DNA of 64,000 nt from Methanospirillum lacunae (GCF_046195335.1 NZ_CP176093.1), one strand, 5' to 3'; shown: positions 8,758-18,237, counted from the first letter of the stretch. A program made the numbers and translations. The notes: generated by a model from the letters alone, not told the origin.

Positions 8758-11151
8758 ATGAGTACCACCGAATTCACACAATCACCAGCAGAACAGGAGC
8801 ATTTCGTACTGCCCCTTTACGAGATTGTAGTGTTTCCCAACACGCGGACAAAGATCATGGTAGACAAAGAAACGGGTAATCTTCTTCTGCAGGAGATGAG
8901 CAGGAGTGATGGTCATCCAATTGGTCTGACTGTAAAAACCGGAACTATCCCGTCAGAGATATCTGCGTCTTCTGTATATCCCATTGGTAATCTTCTCGAA
9001 ATCTCATTCATTCAGCCGGCGGAGGAAGGATACCTTGTATGTGTTCATGCACTCAAAAAAGTCAGGGCTGATACTATCACCGACCGTGAGGGTCGATTAT
9101 TTGCAACCTGGGTTCCGGCTGAAGAATCATCTGATCTTGATACCCAGGCTCATGACGAGGTACTTGGAGAAATTAAAGAGACGATTCATGAAATAAGTAA
9201 TCATTTCCAGGGTTCTGAACAGTTCACCCAGCCGGTTGACAAAATGACCTCAATAGATACTGTGATTGGGTTTACCATGCCGTATGTTCCGGTCTCACTA
9301 GAAGAGAAACAGGCACTTCTGGAGATTTCTTCACAGCAGGAACGGGCTCTGGCATTTCTCGATCTGTTACTCAAGGTCAAGGAGCAGATAGATTTCAAGA
9401 TTGAGGTCACCAGGAAGGTTTCTGATAAGATCTCAAAGACAAATCGTGAAGCCATTCTCAGAGAGCAACTCCGTGTGATTCAGGAAGAACTGAATGATAT
9501 TGAGGGAAATGGTCCGGGAGATTCAGGATACCGGGATCGAATCAATCAGTCACAGATGCCTGAAGATGTAAAGAAAAAAGCTCTTGCTGAAGTCAAGAAG
9601 CTCGAGATGGGCGGACCGCATAATCACGAAGCTCCGGTTATACGAAACTATCTCGATCTTCTGCTTGATCTGCCATGGGTTACCGGGGAGAGATCTGGCA
9701 TAGATATTGATACAACCAGAAAGGTCCTGGAAAATAACCACTACGGGCTTGAGAAAGTCAAGGAACGGATCATACAACATCTTGCAGTCATGAAACTAAA
9801 AAATGACAAACAGGGCTCTATCCTCCTCTTTGCCGGACCTCCGGGAACAGGAAAAACAAGCCTTGGCAAGAGTATTGCGGAGGCCCTGGGTAGAGAATAT
9901 GTCCGAGTAAGCCTTGGTGGAATAAAGGATGAGGCAGAGATTCGTGGTCATCGCCGTACGTATATCGGAGCACTTCCCGGAAGGATTATACAGGGGATCA
10001 AGCGGGCAGCAACAAAAAATCCTGTCTTTGTACTTGATGAAATTGATAAATTAAGTGCATCTTATTCAGGGGATCCGGCAAGTGCCCTGCTTGAAGTGCT
10101 CGACCCTGAACAGAACAACAGTTTCTCAGATCATTACCTTGAGGTACCTTATGATCTCTCTGATGTGCTCTTCATTGCAACGGCAAACTCTCTCTCATCT
10201 ATCCCGGGACCACTCCTTGACCGGATGGAACTGATAGAGATCTCAAGTTATACGAAGCATGAGGTATTTGCTATCGCCAAACAGCACCTGCTTCCAAAAA
10301 CAATTGAGGAACATGGGCTTGATGGAGGGAAACTGCAGATAGAGGATGATGCCCTCTCACTCGTAATTGAGAAGTATACCCGTGAAGCTGGTGTCCGAGG
10401 TCTGAAGAAACAGCTCGACCGGATTGCCCGGTATGTATCTGAAAAGATCGTTTCAGGAAGAGCTGATCTGCCATATGTAGTGTCAGCGGAAATGCTTGGG
10501 GAGATACTAGGGAAAGAAGTCTTCAGGCATGAGGCAGCACGTAGCCGGCTTACTCCAGGGGTTGCAACCGGCCTTGCATGGACACCGGTAGGAGGAGAGA
10601 TCCTCTTTATTGAGGGAACCTTCATGCCAGGCACCGGAAAACTAACACTTACCGGCCAACTTGGTGATGTTATGAAAGAGTCGGCAAATATTTCCATGAG
10701 TCTGATCAGGTCACGGTTTGCCCATTCTGCAAACCAGTTTGATTTCATGACCAGCGACATACACATCCATGTCCCATCTGGAGCGACGCCTAAGGATGGC
10801 CCTTCAGCAGGTGTGACATTGTTCACAGCTCTGGTATCACTCATTACCGGAAAAACAGTGGATCCAAAGCTTGGGATGACAGGGGAGATCACCCTGAGCG
10901 GAGCAGTTCTCCCTGTTGGCGGAATCAAGGAGAAGGTTCTTGCAGCTCATCGGGCAGGGTTGACAAAGATCATTCTCCCGAAGGAGAATGAGCGTGATAT
11001 TGAGGAGATACCGGCGGATGTCAGGGATGAACTGACCTTTGTTCCAGTTGAGAGCATCGAAGAGGTTCTTCGCGAAGCATTGGATATTGATCTTCCGGAA
11101 ATGGTCTTGTTTACTCCCCGATCTTCCCTTGCATCGGTTCAGAATATTTGA
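8758..11151 (+). CDS. lon: ATP-dependent Lon protease, bacterial LonA type
   Basis: A 797-residue soluble LonA. Order: N-terminal LON substrate-recognition domain (about 15-205), coiled-coil linker, AAA+ module with Walker A GPPGTGKT at 360-367 and Walker B VFVLDEID at 423-430, then the protease domain with catalytic Ser683 (DGPSAG) and Lys724 (GGIKEK). These match the bacterial enzyme position for position. There are no membrane segments, unlike the LonB form usual in archaea, so lateral gain from bacteria is likely. A short AAGG lies upstream of ATG 8758. It follows the MarR gene and probably degrades misfolded or regulatory proteins. Confidence 0.93.
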   Translation: MSTTEFTQSPAEQEHFVLPLYEIVVFPNTRTKIMVDKETGNLLLQEMSRSDGHPIGLTVKTGTIPSEISASSVYPIGNLLEISFIQPAEEGYLVCVHALKKVRADTITDREGRLFATWVPAEESSDLDTQAHDEVLGEIKETIHEISNHFQGSEQFTQPVDKMTSIDTVIGFTMPYVPVSLEEKQALLEISSQQERALAFLDLLLKVKEQIDFKIEVTRKVSDKISKTNREAILREQLRVIQEELNDIEGNGPGDSGYRDRINQSQMPEDVKKKALAEVKKLEMGGPHNHEAPVIRNYLDLLLDLPWVTGERSGIDIDTTRKVLENNHYGLEKVKERIIQHLAVMKLKNDKQGSILLFAGPPGTGKTSLGKSIAEALGREYVRVSLGGIKDEAEIRGHRRTYIGALPGRIIQGIKRAATKNPVFVLDEIDKLSASYSGDPASALLEVLDPEQNNSFSDHYLEVPYDLSDVLFIATANSLSSIPGPLLDRMELIEISSYTKHEVFAIAKQHLLPKTIEEHGLDGGKLQIEDDALSLVIEKYTREAGVRGLKKQLDRIARYVSEKIVSGRADLPYVVSAEMLGEILGKEVFRHEAARSRLTPGVATGLAWTPVGGEILFIEGTFMPGTGKLTLTGQLGDVMKESANISMSLIRSRFAHSANQFDFMTSDIHIHVPSGATPKDGPSAGVTLFTALVSLITGKTVDPKLGMTGEITLSGAVLPVGGIKEKVLAAHRAGLTKIILPKENERDIEEIPADVRDELTFVPVESIEEVLREALDIDLPEMVLFTPRSSLASVQNI

Positions 11152-11181
11152 AATGGGTAGAATAAACCCAGTCCATTTTTT
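11152..11181 (+). terminator. Terminator between lon and the flavin reductase gene
   Basis: TGGGT (11154-11158) pairs with ACCCA (11166-11170), followed by T6 at 11176-11181 and then A6 on the plus strand, so the site could stop transcription from both converging genes. Confidence 0.6.
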
Positions 11182-11204
11182 AAAAAAGTAATATTTAACC
11201 TAAA

Positions 11205-11765
11205 TTATTGCTGGTACTTCCTTCCATCTGAAAAAGCCTTCCCGGTTTCTGATCCAACGCTAAAATATGTTGCCTGAGCATAGACAATCGGGTTGATCTT
11301 TTTAATGTCGGGCTTTCCATCTGTTACGCAACTCTTGTCGGCATGTACTTCTATAACCTCTCCGATGTACAGCAGGTGGCTGCCGCAATCAACAGAAGTG
11401 AAGAGTTTACATTCGATGTTGACCGGACATTCTGCAGCCATTGGGGCTGTTTCCAGTTTTCCATAGAAAGAAGTAAAGATATCTGATTTGTCTTTTTGTG
11501 ATCCAGACGTAATCCCGCAATAATCGGTTTCAATAACCTGTGATGAGGTTGTAACATTCAGACTAAAGGATTTATTATCTTCAATACCCAGAGCTGTGTA
11601 CCTGGCCTTGTTGAGGGCAACACACACCATAGGTGGGGCCATAGATGCTACCGTAGCCCATGCAGCAGTCATATAATTTGGTTTTCCTTTAACATTACTG
11701 CCAACGAGGACAGCAGGCATAACACTCATGTACGGCATTGGGCCGAGCGTGATTTTTTCTGTCAT
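11205..11765 (-). CDS. Flavin reductase / flavoredoxin family protein
   Basis: A 186-residue FMN-binding split-barrel protein of the flavoredoxin type. Visible family features are MPAVLVGSNVKGKPNYMTAA at the start, the APPMVCVALN strand, and SFSLNV(T) near residue 70. Such proteins carry FMN and pass electrons in anaerobes; the partner here is not visible. ATG 11765 is chosen over GTG 11771 because AAGAG lies a suitable distance upstream of the ATG. It is convergent with lon and appears to be a single gene. Confidence 0.85.
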   Translation of the reverse strand: MTEKITLGPMPYMSVMPAVLVGSNVKGKPNYMTAAWATVASMAPPMVCVALNKARYTALGIEDNKSFSLNVTTSSQVIETDYCGITSGSQKDKSDIFTSFYGKLETAPMAAECPVNIECKLFTSVDCGSHLLYIGEVIEVHADKSCVTDGKPDIKKINPIVYAQATYFSVGSETGKAFSDGRKYQQ

Positions 11766-12146
11766 ATACACTCTTGAGATATTTTATCGAGGAACAGGTT
11801 TAAGCGTATCTCACCATCATCCACAATCTCCGAATCTTGTCAGTCACTCTCCCAACCCTGGTAACCTCTTATCAATCCGAAGCCTTTTCGCATCTTTTTT
11901 TACCTGGTTAGGCTGTAGCGGAATGTGATGGTAATCGTGGTTCATTTTGAGTTGTTGCGGAAATCCTGTAGTAAGTCTGCTACATACCGCAGTTTAGTAA
12001 TACCCGCAGGTAGGTCGATTACATGTTGTTCTTTCAATATAGGATCTCTCTTCACAAACCGATTTATGTAAAAAAATATGTGATCTGATTCATCCTTTTT
12101 TCAGGTAATACTGGATCTTTTCATTAATTAAGGAAAGTTGCAGATA
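11766..12146. other. Intergenic, 380 bp, no gene seen
   Basis: The stretch between the flavin reductase start and the PEGA gene stop has no ORF with coding character, no tRNA and no clear hairpin. An A-rich run at about 12069-12076 could be the minus-strand terminator of the PEGA gene. Confidence 0.5.
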
Positions 12147-13211
12147 TTATCGCGGTCCGGGAGGCATACCCGGACTGCCCATCGGAATATCCCCTCCAAG
12201 TGGAATACCCATCGGTGCAATATCCATCCAACGATTGAATGGTCTTTCAGGCATTTTTGACGAGAGAGTTAACTGAACCGTATTCTCCTGTCCTTTTATC
12301 AGGTTGATGATCTCAGTGTCGCTGTTGTATGATGATTTTTCTGCTTTTATGGTGTAAATCCCTGTATCCAGTGTATCGATGTGAATTGGAGAGATTCCGT
12401 AATACACGTTATTAAGGTAGATACTAGCTCCTGAAGGGTCTGAATTGACGGTAAGAGACCCGGTATTTTTCACACGGCTAAGTGAAGCAGAAATTTCAGA
12501 TTCAACACCTGATGTCACCGTCACTGTTGATGTATATGATGAATACCCTGATTTTTTGATCTCTATAGTATGAGTTCCGGTCTTGACATTTGTGAAGGTA
12601 TTGGGTGTTATCTTTGATTGCATCTCATCAAGAGTTACTGTAGCCCCGGTCGGATCTGAAGAGACAGATATTGATCCCGTGGATCTGGTTTCTTCCGGGC
12701 TGAGTGCTGCTGATATAACTGATTCAGCTCCTGATGCAACAGATATAGTAGTAGAATAGGGATAGTATCCATTAAGAGAAAGGCTGATTTCATGTTTGCC
12801 TGGTGATAATCCGCGGTATGTATATGGTGTCAACTGTGTATTTGATCCATCACAGGTTGCCGTCGCCCCTGTTGGATCAGATATTACCTGAATTGTTCCG
12901 GTATCTGTGCTGTCAGTGAGGGTTGCAGATATTGTTTCAACACTTCCTGTATCCGGATTTTTATTTACTGTGGTGGTCCAGTCCTGATAGCCGGTCATTT
13001 CGAGGGTAATAGAATGCGGAAGTCTGCTGCTATTTGGGATCGGAATTATTACCGGAGTTACTCCAGAATTAATCCCGTCAAATGTGACCGTAGCTCCGGA
13101 AGGGGATGAGATGATACTGAGGTATCCTGCTTGTGACTGGTTTGTGTCCGAAAAACCTGGAATTACTATGAGTACAAAAACAAGAATTAAAGCTATAATA
13201 AACCATTTCAT
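12147..13211 (-). CDS. Secreted PEGA-repeat protein
   Basis: About 354 residues: a signal peptide (WFIIALILVFVLIVIPGFS), then four PEGA repeats of 70-80 residues, each with the pattern SxPxGAxVxxD...TP (SSPSGATVTFDG, SDPTGATATCDG, SDPTGATVTLDE, SDPSGASIYLNN), and a Gly/Pro/Met-rich tail (GIPLGGDIPMGSPGMPPGPR). PEGA domains are beta-sandwich modules on the surface of many methanogens; a binding or scaffold role is likely but no ligand is known. ATG 13211 preferred (GTGAAG upstream); GTG 13226 is the alternative. It has no obvious operon partner. Confidence 0.85.
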   Translation of the reverse strand: MKWFIIALILVFVLIVIPGFSDTNQSQAGYLSIISSPSGATVTFDGINSGVTPVIIPIPNSSRLPHSITLEMTGYQDWTTTVNKNPDTGSVETISATLTDSTDTGTIQVISDPTGATATCDGSNTQLTPYTYRGLSPGKHEISLSLNGYYPYSTTISVASGAESVISAALSPEETRSTGSISVSSDPTGATVTLDEMQSKITPNTFTNVKTGTHTIEIKKSGYSSYTSTVTVTSGVESEISASLSRVKNTGSLTVNSDPSGASIYLNNVYYGISPIHIDTLDTGIYTIKAEKSSYNSDTEIINLIKGQENTVQLTLSSKMPERPFNRWMDIAPMGIPLGGDIPMGSPGMPPGPR

Positions 13212-13454
13212 ACAGGGAATCTTCACTTATTTCATACATATCAATATCCATCAGTTTAGTTATTCAGGTTCTATCAAAACAAAAAAATCACTATAATCTG
13301 TTTAAGATTAAAAGAGCGGCAATTATTATGATTTCATCAAAATAAGACTGACTCCCTTATTTGAGTGTCTTATTATCAGTAAGACAGTGTGCAGGTAAGT
13401 GAAAAAGACGCTTCGATGTTTTCTGATAATTTTCGAGAATTGGTGAACGCTGTA

Positions 13455-13504
13455 AAGTGAAACGGTGAAGAGAGAGGTATTTTAGAGTGATTCCCGTTTC
13501 ACTT
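13455..13504. repeat. 11-bp perfect inverted repeat
   Basis: AAGTGAAACGG at 13455-13465 and its exact reverse complement at 13494-13504, separated by 28 nt. It is strand-symmetric, so it could be an RNA stem on either strand or a protein-binding site. Confidence 0.8.
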
Positions 13505-13671
13505 CTTTCCCGCTAAGGGATGGATGGATCTAGTTTCATGTCTCCTGGTTCATTAAGATGTTTTTGTGACCTCCCATGTTTTTTCTGCAGCTATTTATTT
13601 CTGCATTCTAAACCTGTCATGTGACTTACGTTCTGGTTCATCTGGAGGGTTGCTCCAGGTGTTACCATACT

Positions 13672-13695
13672 ATATGTAAAAGGTATTTTACATAT
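13672..13695. repeat. 10-bp perfect inverted repeat
   Basis: ATATGTAAAA at 13672-13681 and TTTTACATAT at 13686-13695 with a GGTA loop, about 140 bp before the YkgJ-type gene. It is AT-rich and directly preceded by a second 9-bp hairpin (13639-13661). Confidence 0.8.
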
Positions 13696-13836
13696 GCTTT
13701 CTTCTCGACAGATCACATGGTGAAATATATCCGAATGTATGCCGGACCTATAAATTGTAGTTTTGAGATTTTCACGGGAAGAACTATCTAAACCCAATGA
13801 GTATATTTTCTTTAGCTTCACAGGGAGGAACGGATC

Positions 13837-14319
13837 ATCTCATTTGAGTGCCAGCAATGTGGTGAATGTTGCAGTTACCTGGGGCTGGTTTTTTGTATTG
13901 TAAAGCCCTGCAATCCATACACATTTCTGATTGAAAACCAGTACACCGGAATGAAGCATAAAGTATCGGTCTCTCCACACATGCATCATCTCTACGATGA
14001 TCAGACAATATTTACTGAGCGTCCTGATGCCTGTCCTTTCTTCAGGAGAGATGATAAAGATGGTCTCCATTACTGCACAGTCCATCTCACACGGCCTGAT
14101 ATCTGCCAGGAATATGGGTGTTGGCGGTTTCTGATTCTTGACTCATCTGGTAACCGTGCCGGACGAGTGATGCAGAGCAGACATCTCCATGCAGAAGACC
14201 CGGATTTGGAAAAAATTTGGGATACCAGTGTAAGAACTCTTCATGAACCTGATGATAAGGTTTGGGATCAAAAGATGTGTGATATCGTACGGAGAGCTGG
14301 ATTTCAGATTAGATCATAA
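13837..14319 (+). CDS. YkgJ-type Cys-cluster (Zn/Fe-chelating) protein with no standard start codon
   Basis: The frame is open from a TAG at 13813 to the stop at 14319. It encodes FECQQCGECCSYLG and later CPFF, CTVH and CQEYGC, the Cys pattern of the YkgJ zinc/iron-chelating family. The first ATG in frame (13951) would delete the whole N-terminal Cys cluster, and no ATG, GTG or TTG exists upstream. The paralogue at 29206-29679 starts MGFECRICGTCC; aligned to it, the Met position here is an ATC (13837), with GGGAGG at 13823-13828, a normal distance away. I therefore place the start at ATC 13837 (or ATC 13834), giving ~160 residues against 157 in the paralogue. A sequencing error or a decayed start is the alternative. 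Confidence 0.7.
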   Translation: MSFECQQCGECCSYLGLVFCIVKPCNPYTFLIENQYTGMKHKVSVSPHMHHLYDDQTIFTERPDACPFFRRDDKDGLHYCTVHLTRPDICQEYGCWRFLILDSSGNRAGRVMQSRHLHAEDPDLEKIWDTSVRTLHEPDDKVWDQKMCDIVRRAGFQIRS

Positions 14320-14339
14320 TATGATAATTTCAAGTTTTA

Positions 14340-17300
14340 CTACTGAGAACCCCGGATTCTGAACATATCAGAAGGAATATGTATCTCAAATCGGGCCCCT
14401 TTCCCATGAATTCCTGTCTCTTGAATCTCAACTCCAGTAATCCCAAGTATTTCTTTGGCAAGGAAGAGTCCCAGTCCGGTATTTTTTCCATATCCCCTGT
14501 CGAAGATAAATGTTTTTTCCTGGTCTGAAATCCCTGCTCCGTTATCTTGCCAAAATATTGTACAGCCAGATGATTCCCGGACATATGATACTTCAATCAT
14601 AGTTACTTTCTCACCGTGTCTGATTGAATTATCAAGCAGGGTCTGAAAGACCTTTTCCAGCATAGGATCAGCATATACTTCCAAACCTGAAACGTTTGAT
14701 TTGAAGGCAATTTCAGGAGGAATTTCCTGATATGGAAGAATTTCCTGAATTTTCTGCCATAGAGGTTCATGAGAACCGAGATCCTGGTAAACTTTGGTAA
14801 ATTCAATCTGGTTTCTCATGGTACTTGCGATCTGCTCAATCTTCCCTATGTAGGTTTTGCATTCAGAATCATTTGGATTATCTTTTATCAGGACGAGATA
14901 TGCGATCATGGCAGTTAATTTGTTGTTGATATCATGACGGGTAATGCTGGTTAGCAGGTTTATCTGTTCGTTGGCTCTCTTGAGGGCAGTTTCTGCACGT
15001 TGTCGTTCACTGATGAACCTGGCCTGCTGAACATTCTGGTATGCTCTGGCTGAAAGTTCGTTTGCAAAGAGATAGAGAATTGAAGCAACTTTTCCAAATT
15101 GTTCTCTTGACATTTGCGGGACTTCTGCAAATGCCTCTTTGAATTTCTCCCGGTTTGCACCAATCTCATCAGCATATGCCAGAACCTCATCTTCGTTTAC
15201 ATCCTCGTTCTTTACCTGCCCGATAAGCCAACTTGCAATGTGGTTTCCCCCTACGGTAATGTTTGCAGCTGCATCCCACAATCCTCCGCTCATACATCGC
15301 TGGATAACAGGACCAGACGGGTGAAATCTGCCAATAGACTGATCTGAATGTGTACAGTTTGCCTTTCCTTTCTCAGTTTTTCGGATAATATCATTGCAAA
15401 GCCTGCAAAAGTTGCTAGGCTTTGTAATCCATGTGCCATCAGGAAGGGTAATCAAGGATCCTACCTGTGTGGCCTCTGAAAATGCATCCTGAAGCTGCTG
15501 AAGCTGATCGATGTTGAAGAGATCTGCAAACTGAACTGATCCTGGTTCATTCAGAGGCTGTGTAAGAGCCACTATTCTTTCTACCAGTGACTTTTCAAGA
15601 TTCTTTTTTGCTGTAATATCAATAACATGAACAAGAAATCCTCTCTGGGATAGGTTCTGACTATCCCATATTGGACTGATGACCACCTCCAGATACATTG
15701 TTCCGGATTTTGAGGTCTGGTACTGGTTCCGTGACCATATCTTTTCAAAGTCAAAAAGGGCCTCAAATTTCTGAATTTCACCCTTTTCCACTTTTTCGCG
15801 TAAATTAGCGGGTAGATTTGGATCTTCCCAAAGGTTGAATCCTTTCAGGCCCTCATAGTTTGTGATACCAAAAATATCCAGGCATGCCTGATTAATCTCA
15901 AGGAGTTTCCCATCAGCATCGAACCATTCGTGCCCTATTGGTGAACTAAAGAAGAGATCCCTGAATCTGGACTGGCTGTGCAGCAACTCTTTAAGATTCG
16001 CATCGTTTGTATCATATTGTCTTTTAAGTTCTTCTTCAGTTGCGATGAGTTCCTCGTTGGCTGCCTGCAGGTTTGCATATGCTTCAACTAACTCATTTTC
16101 AGCATTTTTTCGTGCCGTAATTTCTTCGATGGTGCCTTCGAACCAGATGTCATCCCCTTCCTGAACCAGCCGGGCATAAAGTGAGATCCAAATCTTCTTT
16201 GAATCCTTGCGATACATCTCAACTTCATACCCTTCAATTGATCCCTTATCCAATAGTGTCCTGACAAATTCGAGGCGTTTTTCTGGATTTACATAAATCT
16301 GGTCTCCAATATTGACCACTTCTTCAATCATCTGTTCAGGGGATTCATATCCAAATATCCTGGCGAATGCCGGATTTAAAGCCCGGTTCTTGCCCTCCGG
16401 GGTAGTCTGGAATATTCCAAGTGCTGAATTGTCAAAGATGTTTCTGAATTCGCGTTCACTCTTTTTGAGCGCCTGCTGAGCTGAATACAGTTCTGTGATG
16501 TCCCTACCGATAATTACGAGTCCTTTTCTGCTGCCGTCTTCATGGAAAGTTGGCACCTTGATGATGTCAAACACCCTGTCCGGTCCATCAGGACGTGGGA
16601 TACTTTCTATTCCCCTGATACTGGTTCCTGCCTGCCATGCCTTTTCATCTGAATCTTGACAGACCAGGAATGCATCCCGGTAAAATGAGTTATATTCTGC
16701 AAGTTCCCTATCTGTTTTATTCTTATATTGCACACCCTCGAGTTGGAATAACTCAATATCAAAATCATTTGCTTCAATCCACCTGCCTTCCCCATCCTTG
16801 AAGCAGATGATATCAGGCATTGCATTGATAAGGGTTCGAAGCCGTGACTCATTTTCACGTATGATTTCTTCAGTCTGTTTTCGTTCAGTTATATCCCGAT
16901 TGCTTACTCTTCTGCCGATATATGCTCCATGTGATCCAAACACTGGGATGCAGATATGTTCAATCCATCTGATATTGCCGTTGCGATTGATAATCCTGAA
17001 TTCAATCCTTTCACTGGTTTTTTTATCTTCATTTATTTGTATATGATTCTGCCAGAGTTCCTTATCATCAGGGTGAATTATTTCTGTGATAAGAGAGCGG
17101 TTCTGAACAAATTCAGTATTTGGGTATCCGGTTACGGTAAGGGCAGTCGGGGAACAGTAAATGATCTGATTGTCCGGATTTTCCCAGTACTCCCAGTCTG
17201 CAGTGTAATCTGTGATATATTGGTAAATATCCATGTAATTGCGCAATTCAAGTTCAGAAAGGAACTGATCCGTAATATCCCTGATAGTTGCAATTGCACC

Positions 17301-18065
17301 GGTTACTTGCATTTCAGATGAATACAGAGGACCTGCATGAATACGCAGATATCTTTCACCGTTTGGGAGATGAAAATAGTTTTCAGCGATAATCTGATCG
17401 CCTTCATGCCTGAATTCCGGGTATTCGTCTGCAACTCCCGGGATATCATCAAGTATCAGATCAATAATCTGGGGTTTTTCAATGCCCATGAAAGGGATGG
17501 AATAAACATATCCTGACAAGCCGATAATGTCTTTTCCTGAAACCCCTGTAAATTTTTCAATGGCACGATTCCATGCAGTAACACGATGATCTTTATCAAT
17601 GGCAAAGGTGGGATCTGGAAGGGCGGAGATCATCTCTGAAAGCTGGAGCCTAGAGGTTTTGAGTGCATCGATTGCCTCCCTTCGTTCAATGGCACTTCTG
17701 ATTTTATGACTCAGCTCGGCGAACTCAGATTTTGGTTCTCCTCCTTTTTGCAGATAAAAATCAGCCCCACTGTTGAGAGCTTCAATAACAACATCTTCGC
17801 GTCCCCTTCCGGTGAATATAATAAAAGGTGTGTTATTTCCAGATTCTCTGATTTTTCGGAGCAACTCAATTCCATTGAGTGCAGGCATCTCGTAATCAGA
17901 GACTATAGCATGATATGAACCTGAAAATATTCTTTCAATTGCCTCACGAGGAGAAGGGATAATATCTACTGAAAAATCACTGGAACGCTCCAGAAAAAGT
18001 TTACCTATTGTCAGCAGATCCTCATCATCGTCAACATAGAGGATCTGATATTTATCAACTATCAT
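14340..18065 (-). CDS. Giant hybrid sensor kinase: receiver, five PAS, PocR domain, archaeal kinase core
   Basis: 1241 residues, no membrane segments, so cytoplasmic. Order: receiver domain 4-125 with phospho-Asp57 (SDYEMP); about five PAS domains between 140 and 815, joined by coiled coil near 660-700; a PocR-type sensory domain at about 830-1000 with CRLCNDIIRKTEKGKANC and RCMSGGLWDAAANI; the dimerisation helix with His1044 (ITRHDINNK); and the ATPase domain ending with GYGKNTGLGLFLAKE. PocR domains are known from regulators that bind small hydrocarbon derivatives. No DNA-binding output is present. ATG 18065. It is convergent with the YkgJ-type gene, 20 nt apart at their 3' ends. Confidence 0.9.
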   Translation of the reverse strand: MIVDKYQILYVDDDEDLLTIGKLFLERSSDFSVDIIPSPREAIERIFSGSYHAIVSDYEMPALNGIELLRKIRESGNNTPFIIFTGRGREDVVIEALNSGADFYLQKGGEPKSEFAELSHKIRSAIERREAIDALKTSRLQLSEMISALPDPTFAIDKDHRVTAWNRAIEKFTGVSGKDIIGLSGYVYSIPFMGIEKPQIIDLILDDIPGVADEYPEFRHEGDQIIAENYFHLPNGERYLRIHAGPLYSSEMQVTGAIATIRDITDQFLSELELRNYMDIYQYITDYTADWEYWENPDNQIIYCSPTALTVTGYPNTEFVQNRSLITEIIHPDDKELWQNHIQINEDKKTSERIEFRIINRNGNIRWIEHICIPVFGSHGAYIGRRVSNRDITERKQTEEIIRENESRLRTLINAMPDIICFKDGEGRWIEANDFDIELFQLEGVQYKNKTDRELAEYNSFYRDAFLVCQDSDEKAWQAGTSIRGIESIPRPDGPDRVFDIIKVPTFHEDGSRKGLVIIGRDITELYSAQQALKKSEREFRNIFDNSALGIFQTTPEGKNRALNPAFARIFGYESPEQMIEEVVNIGDQIYVNPEKRLEFVRTLLDKGSIEGYEVEMYRKDSKKIWISLYARLVQEGDDIWFEGTIEEITARKNAENELVEAYANLQAANEELIATEEELKRQYDTNDANLKELLHSQSRFRDLFFSSPIGHEWFDADGKLLEINQACLDIFGITNYEGLKGFNLWEDPNLPANLREKVEKGEIQKFEALFDFEKIWSRNQYQTSKSGTMYLEVVISPIWDSQNLSQRGFLVHVIDITAKKNLEKSLVERIVALTQPLNEPGSVQFADLFNIDQLQQLQDAFSEATQVGSLITLPDGTWITKPSNFCRLCNDIIRKTEKGKANCTHSDQSIGRFHPSGPVIQRCMSGGLWDAAANITVGGNHIASWLIGQVKNEDVNEDEVLAYADEIGANREKFKEAFAEVPQMSREQFGKVASILYLFANELSARAYQNVQQARFISERQRAETALKRANEQINLLTSITRHDINNKLTAMIAYLVLIKDNPNDSECKTYIGKIEQIASTMRNQIEFTKVYQDLGSHEPLWQKIQEILPYQEIPPEIAFKSNVSGLEVYADPMLEKVFQTLLDNSIRHGEKVTMIEVSYVRESSGCTIFWQDNGAGISDQEKTFIFDRGYGKNTGLGLFLAKEILGITGVEIQETGIHGKGARFEIHIPSDMFRIRGSQ

Positions 18066-18237
18066 TGTCTTCCATTAGTGAATATCAATCGGATAATCAA
18101 GAGATAGTTCTGGTATTGTAAGAGTGTATGGATTAGATATAAACTTATATGCCGAAGTATTCGGTTCTAACAGGATCAAATTTTTCGAAAATGTACTGTC
18201 GGTAGATTCTCATAGGAGAGAAGGAGAATTAATTCAG

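Larger units (their letters stand above)
13212..13836. other. Hairpin-rich intergenic region, 625 bp
   Basis: No coding gene is visible, but four inverted repeats lie within 352 bp: AAGAC..ACTC/GAGTGTCTT (13344-13371), an 11-bp perfect pair AAGTGAAACGG/CCGTTTCACTT (13455-13465 with 13494-13504), CATCTGGAG/CTCCAGGTG (13639-13661, one G-U) and the perfect 10-bp ATATGTAAAA/TTTTACATAT with a 4-nt loop (13672-13695). This density is higher than in other gaps of the window and could mark an untranslated RNA or a long regulated leader of the YkgJ-type gene. Confidence 0.45.

Noticed and set aside
10248..10928. 226-codon minus-strand ORF inside lon
   Set aside because: Shadow of the lon reading frame; the plus strand carries all catalytic motifs of LonA here.
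13840..14085. 81-codon minus-strand ORF over the YkgJ-type gene
   Set aside because: The plus frame has the conserved Cys pattern and a paralogue in the window.
18124..18237. N-terminal extension of the SRAP protein from an earlier ATG
   Set aside because: It would bury Cys2, which must be N-terminal in this family.
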